DNA of 64,000 bases from Pseudomonas putida (GTDB taxonomy: Bacteria > Pseudomonadota > Gammaproteobacteria > Pseudomonadales > Pseudomonadaceae), in NCBI RefSeq assembly GCF_009883635.2, contig NZ_CP026115.2, forward strand, positions 2,914,001 through 2,978,000, written 5' to 3'. The notes beneath the pieces are model-generated. The model was not told the origin of the DNA. It ran no database searches and was given only the letters and a program-made list of their open reading frames with translations. Both the position numbers and the translations under genes were made by a program. Positions 45,499-54,046 of the stretch are shown piece after piece (position 1 is the stretch's first letter; every line of letters begins with the position of its first letter).

Positions 45499-47300
45499 GT
45501 GATGGTCTCGCTATCGGGTTGGCGCAGGAAACCGGGTGCAAAGCGCAATCGCACCCGGGTGCCATGGGGTTGGTGGCATTCCAGGCTGAGTTGGCCACCC
45601 AGGCTGCGAGCACGTTCCTGCATGATGTTCAGGCCGTGGTGCAGGCGGTCGTCGTAATCGGCGCGCAGGCCCACGCCATCATCCTCGATCAGCAGTTCGA
45701 TCATTTCGCCTTCCTGGCGCAGGTGCACCCAGGCTTCGCTGGCCTGGGCATGGCGTGCGCAGTTCGACAGCGCCTCTCGGGCGATCTGCAGGACGTGGAT
45801 CTGTTCATTGGCACCCAGGTTGAAAGCCAGTGGCTGCTGCTGCAGGCGAACGCGCAGGTTGCCGCGCTCGGCGAACTCGCGGGCCGTGTCTTCCAGTGCC
45901 TGCTCCAGGCCGCCGTCCTGGATCTGCAGGCGGAAGGTGGTCAGCAGCTCGCGCAACTGGCGGTAGCCATTATTCAGCCCGTCGCGCAGTTCGTCGCTGA
46001 CCACCAGTAAGGTTTCAGACTTTTCGCCACGCTTGATCAGGGTTTGCAGACGGCTCACCTGCAGTTTCATGTACGACAGCGCCTGGGCCAGTGAGTCGTG
46101 CAGTTCGCGGGCGATGGTGGTGCGTTCGTCGAGCAGCAGCAGGCGGTTGTCGCGCTGGCGCTGGCGCTCCAGTGACAGGCTGGTGCCGATCAGGTCCGCC
46201 AGGGCCTGGATCAGCTCGCGCTCCCAGGGGTGCGCGGCATGCCCGTCGACAAAGTGTGCGCGCAAGTCGCCCAGCACCGTACCCAGGGAGCGCACCGGCA
46301 GGCTGAAGCGGTTGGCCAGCTGCTGGCGCTGGCAGCCAGCGCAATCGTCAGGGGCACAGATTTCGCGGCTGTTGTCGTCGCCATGCAGGGCGATCAGGCG
46401 CACCTGGCCGGCCTCGGTCTGCTGGCCCAGGCACAGTGAAAGACGCAGGCCGGGCAAGCGAAGCTGGAAGCTGGAGATCAGTTCGTCCAGATGTTCTGCA
46501 CTGGTTGGCTGGGTGGCGATGCTGCGGCTGGCGTGGCACAGCAGGTCGAGCGCAGCGTTGCTCTGCTCCAGCTCAAGGGTTTTCTCTGCCACCCGCGTGG
46601 CCAGGGTCTGGTGCGATTGCTCGATGGCGTCGGCCATGGCGTTGAAGCTATCGGCCATCTGCCCCAGTTCGTCGCGAGAGCGATAGCGGATGCGTGCGTC
46701 GAGCTTGCCGGCGCGAAAGCGCTCGGTCGTACGAACCAACTCCTGAAGAGGTGCGATGACGCCGCTGTTCAATTCGAATAGGCCGATCAGCAGGATGACC
46801 ACGGTCACCAGCAGCGCCCCGCCTTGGATGTTCTGCTGCCAGCCCTGGCGCCTTTCGCTCTGCTTCTGCAGTTGCAGAACGAAGGTTTCAAGGTGGTCGA
46901 CGAATACTTCGGATTCACGCTGGAACAGCGCCTTGTCGTTGGCTTGGAGGGCGGGTAGCAGCTGGTGTTGCCACTGCGCGAGCACTTGCGCGAAGGCCTT
47001 GCCGACCGGGCTTTGTTCCCCGTCGTCGAGCATGTGCGCGAGCATCGGGCTGTGCAGCCGCTGTTGCAGGTCTTCGCGCAACTGGTCGAGGGTCGCCGCT
47101 GAAGCGTTGGCCTCCAGCTGCCAGTCGAGGCGGTAGGTGGCCATGCGCAGCGAGCCGGCGGTGTTCATGGCCGCCGCGTCGTTTTCGGCGATGCGGGCGA
47201 TCATCACTGCGCTGAACGTGCTGGCTAGGCTGAGGGTCGCCAGCAGCACCACGGCCAAGCCGGCACGGGCCGGCAGCGAGCTTTTCAGCCAGTCGAACAT
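45495..47300 (-). CDS. narX: Nitrate/nitrite sensor histidine kinase NarX
   Basis: A 601-residue inner-membrane sensor that phosphorylates NarL when nitrate is bound. The first membrane segment (about residues 14-36) runs into the nitrate-binding P box AAAMNTAGSLRMATYRL. A second segment lies at about 155-175, then HAMP. A central module has the cysteine cluster CAPDDCAGCQ (about residue 325). The HisKA_3 H box is ERTTIARELHDSLAQALSYM and the ATPase is of the NarX/DegS type. It is divergent from narK1. Confidence 0.94.
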   Translation of the reverse strand: MFDWLKSSLPARAGLAVVLLATLSLASTFSAVMIARIAENDAAAMNTAGSLRMATYRLDWQLEANASAATLDQLREDLQQRLHSPMLAHMLDDGEQSPVGKAFAQVLAQWQHQLLPALQANDKALFQRESEVFVDHLETFVLQLQKQSERRQGWQQNIQGGALLVTVVILLIGLFELNSGVIAPLQELVRTTERFRAGKLDARIRYRSRDELGQMADSFNAMADAIEQSHQTLATRVAEKTLELEQSNAALDLLCHASRSIATQPTSAEHLDELISSFQLRLPGLRLSLCLGQQTEAGQVRLIALHGDDNSREICAPDDCAGCQRQQLANRFSLPVRSLGTVLGDLRAHFVDGHAAHPWERELIQALADLIGTSLSLERQRQRDNRLLLLDERTTIARELHDSLAQALSYMKLQVSRLQTLIKRGEKSETLLVVSDELRDGLNNGYRQLRELLTTFRLQIQDGGLEQALEDTAREFAERGNLRVRLQQQPLAFNLGANEQIHVLQIAREALSNCARHAQASEAWVHLRQEGEMIELLIEDDGVGLRADYDDRLHHGLNIMQERARSLGGQLSLECHQPHGTRVRLRFAPGFLRQPDSETIT

Positions 47301-47405
47301 GGCGCTACCTCCAAAGAGTCCCTGGGTGTTTATTCGTCACCACGGGCTCCACGCTAAACAATGTAACTATCTGATTAACAAGGTTTATTTCTTGTTTATC
47401 GGGCC

Positions 47406-47421
47406 TACCACTTTGGTGGTA
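47406..47421. promoter_or_regulatory. NarL 7-2-7 palindrome in the narX-narK1 gap
   Basis: TACCACT-TT-GGTGGTA has two NarL heptamers facing each other over two bases, with one mismatch between arms. Its centre is about 53 bases upstream of the ANR box centre and near -94 relative to the predicted narK1 start point, a spacing suited to activation by phosphorylated NarL with DNA bending between. Confidence 0.65.
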
Positions 47422-47459
47422 GCTGCGTTCATGGTAGGCCAGCCGGCGCCCCCCGCACC

Positions 47460-47473
47460 TTGACGCAGGTCAA
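47460..47473. promoter_or_regulatory. ANR/FNR box upstream of narK1
   Basis: TTGACGCAGGTCAA matches TTGAT-N4-ATCAA at eight of ten defined positions and is itself an exact inverted repeat (TTGAC-N4-GTCAA). Placed at -41.5 it gives a start near 47508 with a TAGCCT -10 element at 47496-47501; narK1 begins at 47535. Confidence 0.75.
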
Positions 47474-47534
47474 TCGCCGCCGGGCGGCATGCTCCTAGCC
47501 TGCGCGTGTAATGTCGCCCTGGAGAGCGTTCATC

Positions 47535-48779
47535 ATGCAACGCAACGTACAACAGGGGCTGGTGCTCGGGATGAGCACCACTGCATTCACCATCTGCTTC
47601 ATGGTGTGGATGATGTTCGCGGTGCTTGGGGTGCCTATCAAGGATCTGCTCGACCTCAACGAAACTCAGTTCGGTCTGCTGGCCGCCACTCCGGTGCTCA
47701 GCGGTTCGCTGGTGCGCCTTCCACTGGGCATGCTTGGCGACCGCTTCGGCGGGCGCATCGTGTTCTTCGTGCTGATGCTGGTGTGCGTGTTGCCGATCTA
47801 CCTGATCGGCGATGCCACCGAGTATTGGCAGTTTCTGCTGCTGGGGCTGTTCGTCGGCCTGGCCGGAGGCTCGTTTTCGGTGGGCATCGCCTATGTCGCC
47901 AAGTGGTTCGACAAGGCCAACCAGGGCCTGGCGATGGGCATCTTTGGCGCGGGTAATGCGGGTTCGGCGCTGACCAAGTTCCTGGCCCCGGCGATCATCG
48001 CCGCCGCCAGCTGGCAGATGGTGCCCAAGGTGTTCTCGGCGATCCTGTTCGTCACTGCGGTGATGTTCTGGTTCTTCACCTATGACGACAAATCGCACCG
48101 GGTCGCTTCCAGCGTGTCGCTGCGCGAACAGCTGGCCACCTTGAAAGACCCGCGGGTATGGCGTTACTGCCAGTACTACTCGATCGTCTTCGGCGGCTAT
48201 GTCGCCCTGGCGCTGTGGATGACTCAGTACTACGTCGGCGAATACGGCTTCAGCCTGCAGACCGCCGCCTTGCTCGCCGCCTGCTTCTCGCTCCCCGGGG
48301 GTGTGCTGCGCGCTGTCGGCGGCTGGATGTCCGATCGTTGGGGGGCGCACAGCGTGACCTGGTGGGTGATGTGGGTGAGCTGGGTGTGCCTGTTCCTGCT
48401 TTCGTACCCCCAGACCGACATCACCCTGCACACCGTCGATGGCCCACGCAGCTTTCACCTTGGCCTCAATGTCTGGGTGTTCACCGCGCTGATGTTCATC
48501 GTCGGGGTGGCCTGGGCATTCGGCAAGGCCTCGGTGTTCAAGTACATCGCCGACGAGTTCCCAGACCGCATGGGCGCAGTGTCGGGCATCGTCGGCCTGG
48601 CCGGGGGCCTGGGTGGCTTCGTGCTGCCGATCCTGTTCGGCGTGCTGGTCGACCTGATTGGCGTGCGCAGCTCCAACTTCATGCTCCTGTACGGCGTCGT
48701 CTGGGTCTCGCTGATCTGGATGTACTTCAGCGAGGTGCGCAAGGCACCGCTGCTGGGCACCACGCAATCCGATTCCTGA
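47535..48779 (+). CDS. narK1: Nitrate/nitrite transporter NarK1
   Basis: A 414-residue major facilitator protein of the nitrate-nitrite porter family, with about 12 membrane segments. Family motifs include LVRLPLGMLGDRFGGRIVFF and the nitrate signature GIFGAGNAGSALTKFLAPAI in segment 5, and GKASVFKYIADEFPDRMGAV late in the protein. NarK1-type members usually work as proton-coupled nitrate importers. The ATG at 47535 has GGAGAG eight bases upstream; an in-frame ATG at 47511 is less likely. It leads the operon narK1-narK2-narGHJI. Confidence 0.93.
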   Translation: MQRNVQQGLVLGMSTTAFTICFMVWMMFAVLGVPIKDLLDLNETQFGLLAATPVLSGSLVRLPLGMLGDRFGGRIVFFVLMLVCVLPIYLIGDATEYWQFLLLGLFVGLAGGSFSVGIAYVAKWFDKANQGLAMGIFGAGNAGSALTKFLAPAIIAAASWQMVPKVFSAILFVTAVMFWFFTYDDKSHRVASSVSLREQLATLKDPRVWRYCQYYSIVFGGYVALALWMTQYYVGEYGFSLQTAALLAACFSLPGGVLRAVGGWMSDRWGAHSVTWWVMWVSWVCLFLLSYPQTDITLHTVDGPRSFHLGLNVWVFTALMFIVGVAWAFGKASVFKYIADEFPDRMGAVSGIVGLAGGLGGFVLPILFGVLVDLIGVRSSNFMLLYGVVWVSLIWMYFSEVRKAPLLGTTQSDS

Positions 48780-48798
48780 AACCTCAAGGAGACTGACC

Positions 48799-50205
48799 AT
48801 GTCGGCATCCAACAACTCCGCCGTGGGCGGCCAGGCCCGGCCTGGCCCGGTGATCGAAGACTGGCGCCCGGAAAACCCGCAGTTCTGGAGCGCGACGGGC
48901 AAGGCCATCGCCAACCGCAACCTGTGGATATCCATCGCCGCGCTGTTCCTGGCCTTTGCCCTGTGGATGATCTGGAGCACCGTGATCGTGCGCATGAGCG
49001 CTGCGGGCTTTAGTTTCAGCACCGACCAGCTGTTCTGGCTGGCGGCGCTGCCAGGCCTGTCTGGCGCCACCTTGCGGGTGTTCTATTCGTTCATCGTGCC
49101 TGTGTTCGGCGGCCGGCGCTGGACCGCGCTGAGTACCGCCTCGCTGCTGATCCCGGCACTGTGGATGGGCATGGCGCTGCAGGACACCAGCACGCCTTAC
49201 AGCGTGTTCGTGATCATCGCCCTGCTGTGCGGGTTTGGCGGCGGCAACTTCGCCTCGTCGATGTCCAACATCAGCTTCTTCTTCCCCAAGGCCCAGCAAG
49301 GTACTGCCCTGGGGCTCAATGCCGGCCTCGGTAACCTGGGGGTATCGGGCATGCAGTTCCTGGTGCCGATGGTGATTGGCGTCGGCCTGTTCGGCGCCGC
49401 CGGTGGCGAGCCGAGCGAGCTGGCCGACGGCAGCGCCATGTGGCTGCAGAACGCGGGCCTTGTATGGGTGCCGCTGATTACCCTGGTGACCCTGGCCGCC
49501 TGGTTCGGCATGAATGACCTGAAGTGCGCCAGTGCCTCGTTCAGTGAGCAGGCGGTGATCTTCAAGCGCAAGCACAACTGGCTGATGTGCTGGCTGTACC
49601 TGGCCACCTTTGGCTCGTTCATCGGCTTTGCCGCTGCCTTCCCGTTGCTGATCAAGACCTCGTTCCCCGAGGTAAATGCCCTGCAGTTCGCCTTCCTCGG
49701 CCCGCTGGTCGGGGCCCTGGCGCGCCCGCTGGGTGGCTGGGTGTCGGACAAGCTCGGCGGCGCGCGAGTGACCCTGTGGAATTTCGTGCTGATGATCGCC
49801 GCGGTGTTCGGCGTGGTGGCCTTCCTGCCGCAGGCTGGCGAAGGCGGGCACTTCTTCGGCTTCCTCAGCATGTTCATGGTGCTGTTCATCACCACCGGCA
49901 TCGGCAACGGCTCCACCTTCCGCATGATCCCGGTGATCTTCCGCACCCTGCATGAGCGCGCCGCCGGCAAAGGCAAGCGCGAGCAGGCGTTGCGCCAGGC
50001 AGGCAAGGAGTCGGCCGCCGTGCTGGGCTTCAGCTCGGCCGTGGGCGCCTTCGGCGGTTTCTTCATCCCCAAGAGTTTCGGCAGCTCCATCGCCCTGACC
50101 GGTGGCCCGGAAGCGGCCCTCTACGCGTTCATCGCCTATTACCTCAGCTGCATCCTGGTGACCTGGTGGTGGTACGCGCGCAAAGGCGCCCAGACGCCCT
50201 GCTGA
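48799..50205 (+). CDS. narK2: Nitrate/nitrite transporter NarK2
   Basis: A 468-residue major facilitator of the NarK2 type, the nitrate/nitrite antiporter needed for export of nitrite. The N-terminal WRPENPQFWSATGKAIANRN is specific for this type, the nitrate signature is FFFPKAQQGTALGLNAGLGN, and a second signature lies in ESAAVLGFSSAVGAFGGFFI. AAGGAG lies about eight bases before the ATG. It follows narK1 by 19 bases. The pairing of NarK1 and NarK2 mirrors P. aeruginosa. Confidence 0.95.
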   Translation: MSASNNSAVGGQARPGPVIEDWRPENPQFWSATGKAIANRNLWISIAALFLAFALWMIWSTVIVRMSAAGFSFSTDQLFWLAALPGLSGATLRVFYSFIVPVFGGRRWTALSTASLLIPALWMGMALQDTSTPYSVFVIIALLCGFGGGNFASSMSNISFFFPKAQQGTALGLNAGLGNLGVSGMQFLVPMVIGVGLFGAAGGEPSELADGSAMWLQNAGLVWVPLITLVTLAAWFGMNDLKCASASFSEQAVIFKRKHNWLMCWLYLATFGSFIGFAAAFPLLIKTSFPEVNALQFAFLGPLVGALARPLGGWVSDKLGGARVTLWNFVLMIAAVFGVVAFLPQAGEGGHFFGFLSMFMVLFITTGIGNGSTFRMIPVIFRTLHERAAGKGKREQALRQAGKESAAVLGFSSAVGAFGGFFIPKSFGSSIALTGGPEAALYAFIAYYLSCILVTWWWYARKGAQTPC

Positions 50206-50265
50206 CCGACCCGAATACCTGATTACGGGCGCGGGCAGCCGCGTCCAGCCTGAGAGGATCTGAAC

Positions 50266-53200
50266 ATGAGCCACCTACTCGACCAGATGCGCTTCTTCAA
50301 GCGCAAGCAGGGTGAGTTTGCCAACGGCCACGGCGAAACCCGCAAGGAATCCCGCGACTGGGAAAACGTCTACCGTTCGCGCTGGCAGTACGACAAGATC
50401 GTGCGTTCCACCCACGGGGTGAACTGCACCGGGTCGTGCTCCTGGAAGATTTACGTGAAAAACGGCCTGATCACTTGGGAAACCCAGCAGACCGACTACC
50501 CACGCACCCGCAACGACCTGCCCAACCACGAACCCCGTGGTTGCCCGCGCGGCGCCAGTTACAGCTGGTACATCTACAGTGCCAACCGCCTGAAATACCC
50601 CAAGGTACGCAAGCCGCTGCTCAAGCTGTGGCGCGAGGCGCGTCGCACGCTGGCACCGGTCGAAGCCTGGGCCAGCATCGTCAGCGACCCGGCCAAGGCC
50701 GAGTCGTACAAGAGCCAGCGCGGCATGGGCGGCTTCGTGCGTTCCAGCTGGGAGGAAGTCAACGAGATCATCGCCGCTGCCAACGTGCACACCGTCAAGG
50801 CGCATGGCCCGGACCGGGTGGTGGGCTTCTCGCCGATCCCGGCGATGTCGATGGTCAGCTATGCCGCCGGTGCCCGCTACCTGTCGTTGATCGGTGGCGT
50901 GTGCCTGTCGTTCTACGACTGGTACTGCGACCTGCCGCCAGCCTCGCCGCAAGTGTGGGGTGAGCAGACCGACGTGCCGGAGTCGGCCGACTGGTACAAC
51001 TCCAACTACATCATCGCCTGGGGTTCCAACGTTCCGCAGACCCGCACCCCGGATGCGCACTTCTTCACCGAGGTGCGCTACAAGGGCACCAAGACCGTGG
51101 CCATCACCCCGGACTACGCCGAAGTGGCCAAGCTCACCGACCTTTGGCTCAACCCCAAGCAAGGCACCGATGCCGCGCTGGCCCAGGCTTTCGCGCATGT
51201 CATCTTCAAGGAATTCCACCTCGATACGCCGAGCGACTACTTCCGCGACTATGCCAGGCGCTACACCGACCTGCCGATGCTGGTGCTGCTCGAAGAGCGG
51301 GGCGAAGGCTACAGCGCCGACCGCTTCCTGCGCGCATCGGACCTTGCCGACAACCTTGGCCAGGCCAACAACCCCGAGTGGAAGACCATTGCCGTCGATG
51401 ACATCAGCGCCGGCCTGGTGTCGCCACAGGGTGCCATCGGCTACCGCTGGGGCGAGAAGGGCAAGTGGAACATCGAAGCCCGGGAAGGCGGTGGAGGCCG
51501 CGACACCATTCTGCGCCTGAGCCTGCTCGGCGACGGTGAAGCGGCGCAGGTGGCGTTCCCGTATTTCGGCGGCCAGTACCACGAGCACTTCGCCGCTGCC
51601 CCCGGTGACGAGATCCAATTGCGCCGGGTACCGGTGCGCAGCCTGACCCTGGCCGACGGCCGCCAGGCCAAGGTGGCCACGGTGTTCGACCTGATGGCCG
51701 CCAACCTCGGCATCGACCGTGGCCTGGGCGGTGGCAACGTCGCCAGCAGCTACGATGATGCCAGCGTGCCGGGCACGCCGGCCTGGCAGGAGCAGATCAC
51801 CGGTGTGTCGCGGGAAAAGGCGATCCAGGTGGCCCGCGAATTTGCCGAGAACGCCGACAAGACCCATGGCCGCAGCATGATCATCGTCGGTGCGGCGATG
51901 AACCACTGGTACCACATGGACATGAATTACCGCGGGCTGATCAACATGCTCATGCTCTGCGGTTGCGTTGGCCAGACCGGCGGCGGCTGGGCCCACTACG
52001 TCGGCCAGGAAAAACTGCGCCCGCAATGCGGCTGGCTGCCACTGGCCTTCGGCCTGGACTGGAGCCGCCCGCCACGGCAAATGAATGGCACCAGTTTCTT
52101 CTATAACCACAGCTCGCAGTGGCGCCACGAGAAAATGAGCATCCACGAGGTGCTTTCGCCGCTGGCCGACAAGTCGCAGTTCCCCGAGCACATGCTCGAC
52201 TACAACATCCGCGCCGAGCGCGCCGGCTGGTTGCCCAGTGCACCGCAGCTCAACCGCAACCCGCTGCAGGTCACCCGTGATGCCGCCGCTGCCGGCATGC
52301 CGGCCAAGGACTATGTACTCAAGTCGTTGCAGGATGGCTCGCTGCGCTTCGCCTGCGAGCAGCCGGACAACCCGGCCAACTTCCCGCGCAACATGTTCAT
52401 CTGGCGCTCCAACCTGCTGGGCAGCTCGGGCAAGGGCCACGAGTACATGCTCAAGTACCTGCTCGGTACCCGTAATGGCGTGATGAACGAAGACCTCGGC
52501 AAGCGTGGCGGCTTCAAGCCCAACGAGGCCGAATGGGTGGAAGAGGGGGCCATCGGTAAGCTCGACCTGGTCACCACCCTGGACTTCCGCATGTCGTCGA
52601 CCTGCATGTATTCCGACATCGTCCTGCCGACCGCGACCTGGTACGAGAAGGACGACATGAACACCTCGGACATGCACCCGTTCATCCACCCGCTGTCGGC
52701 GGCCATCGACCCAGCCTGGGAAGCACGTTCGGACTGGGAGATCTACAAAGGCATCGCCAAGGCCTTCTCGGCCATGAGCGAAGGCCAGCTTGGCGTCGAG
52801 CAGGACCTGGTCACCGTGCCGCTGCTGCATGACAGCCCCGGCGAGCTGGCCCAGCCGTTTGGTGGCAGCGACTGGAAGACCGAGGGCGTGGCCCCGGTGC
52901 CTGGCCTGAATTGCCCGAACATGACCGTGGTCGAGCGCGACTACCCGGCCACCTACAAGAAGTTCACCTCCCTTGGCCCGCTGCTCGACAAGCTCGGCAA
53001 CGGTGGCAAGGGCATCAACTGGAACACCGAGCACGAGGTGGAACACCTCGGTGAGCTCAACCACACCGTGCGCGACGAAGGCGTCAGTCAGGGTCGGCCG
53101 CAGATCGAATCGGCCATCGATGCCGCCGAGGTGATCCTCAGCCTGGCACCGGAAACCAACGGCCATGTGGCGGTCAAGGCCTGGGCCGCGCTGTCGGAGT

Positions 53201-54036
53201 TCACCGGCCGCGACCACAGCCACCTGGCGCTGCCCAAGGAGCACGAGGCGATCCGCTTCCGTGATATCCAGGCACAGCCGCGCAAGATCATTTCCAGCCC
53301 GACCTGGTCGGGCCTGGAAGACGAGCACGTGAGCTACAACGCCGGCTACACCAACGTCCACGAGCTGATCCCGTGGCGCACCATCACCGGCCGCCAGCAG
53401 TTCTACCAGGACCACCCATGGATGCAGGCCTTCGGTGAGCAGCTGCAAAGCTATCGACCGCCGATCAACACCCGCACGGTGGACTACGTCAAAGGCAAGA
53501 AGCCCAACGGCAATCCGGAGATCGCCCTGAACTGGATTACCCCGCACCAGAAGTGGGGTATCCACAGCACCTACAGCGACAACCTGATCATGCTCACCCT
53601 GAGCCGTGGCGGGCCGATCGTGTGGATGTCCGAGATCGACGCGAAAAAGGTCGGCATCGAGGACAACGACTGGATCGAGTGCTTCAACGCCAACGGCGCG
53701 CTCACTGCCCGTGCGGTGGTCAGCCAGCGGGTGAAGGAGGGCATGGTGATGATGTACCACGCCCAGGAACGCATCGTGAACGTGCCGGGTGCCGAAAGCA
53801 CCAAGACCCGTGGCGGCCACCACAACTCGGTGACCCGCGTGGTGCTCAAGCCTACCCACATGATCGGCGGCTACGCCCAGCAGGCGTACGGCTTCAACTA
53901 CTACGGCACGGTCGGCTGCAACCGCGACGAATTCGTGGTGGTGCGCAAGATGAGCAAGGTCGACTGGCTCGACGGCACCGACGTCGGCGGCCTGGGCGGC
54001 GACGCCCTGCCACAGCCACTGCCCAAGGACATTTGA
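50266..54036 (+). CDS. narG: Respiratory nitrate reductase alpha subunit NarG
   Basis: The catalytic subunit (1256 residues) of the membrane-bound nitrate reductase, which reduces nitrate to nitrite at a bis-molybdopterin guanine dinucleotide centre facing the cytoplasm. The FS0 cluster ligands His50, Cys54, Cys58 and Cys93 are all present (STHGVNCTGSC and EPRGCPRG), and the Mo-ligand Asp lies in DVPESADWYNSNYIIAWGSN. A twin-arginine signal is absent, as expected for the Nar type. The ATG has GAGAGGAT seven bases upstream. The gene is full length and unbroken. Confidence 0.97.
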   Translation: MSHLLDQMRFFKRKQGEFANGHGETRKESRDWENVYRSRWQYDKIVRSTHGVNCTGSCSWKIYVKNGLITWETQQTDYPRTRNDLPNHEPRGCPRGASYSWYIYSANRLKYPKVRKPLLKLWREARRTLAPVEAWASIVSDPAKAESYKSQRGMGGFVRSSWEEVNEIIAAANVHTVKAHGPDRVVGFSPIPAMSMVSYAAGARYLSLIGGVCLSFYDWYCDLPPASPQVWGEQTDVPESADWYNSNYIIAWGSNVPQTRTPDAHFFTEVRYKGTKTVAITPDYAEVAKLTDLWLNPKQGTDAALAQAFAHVIFKEFHLDTPSDYFRDYARRYTDLPMLVLLEERGEGYSADRFLRASDLADNLGQANNPEWKTIAVDDISAGLVSPQGAIGYRWGEKGKWNIEAREGGGGRDTILRLSLLGDGEAAQVAFPYFGGQYHEHFAAAPGDEIQLRRVPVRSLTLADGRQAKVATVFDLMAANLGIDRGLGGGNVASSYDDASVPGTPAWQEQITGVSREKAIQVAREFAENADKTHGRSMIIVGAAMNHWYHMDMNYRGLINMLMLCGCVGQTGGGWAHYVGQEKLRPQCGWLPLAFGLDWSRPPRQMNGTSFFYNHSSQWRHEKMSIHEVLSPLADKSQFPEHMLDYNIRAERAGWLPSAPQLNRNPLQVTRDAAAAGMPAKDYVLKSLQDGSLRFACEQPDNPANFPRNMFIWRSNLLGSSGKGHEYMLKYLLGTRNGVMNEDLGKRGGFKPNEAEWVEEGAIGKLDLVTTLDFRMSSTCMYSDIVLPTATWYEKDDMNTSDMHPFIHPLSAAIDPAWEARSDWEIYKGIAKAFSAMSEGQLGVEQDLVTVPLLHDSPGELAQPFGGSDWKTEGVAPVPGLNCPNMTVVERDYPATYKKFTSLGPLLDKLGNGGKGINWNTEHEVEHLGELNHTVRDEGVSQGRPQIESAIDAAEVILSLAPETNGHVAVKAWAALSEFTGRDHSHLALPKEHEAIRFRDIQAQPRKIISSPTWSGLEDEHVSYNAGYTNVHELIPWRTITGRQQFYQDHPWMQAFGEQLQSYRPPINTRTVDYVKGKKPNGNPEIALNWITPHQKWGIHSTYSDNLIMLTLSRGGPIVWMSEIDAKKVGIEDNDWIECFNANGALTARAVVSQRVKEGMVMMYHAQERIVNVPGAESTKTRGGHHNSVTRVVLKPTHMIGGYAQQAYGFNYYGTVGCNRDEFVVVRKMSKVDWLDGTDVGGLGGDALPQPLPKDI

Positions 54037-54046
54037 GGAGATAGCC

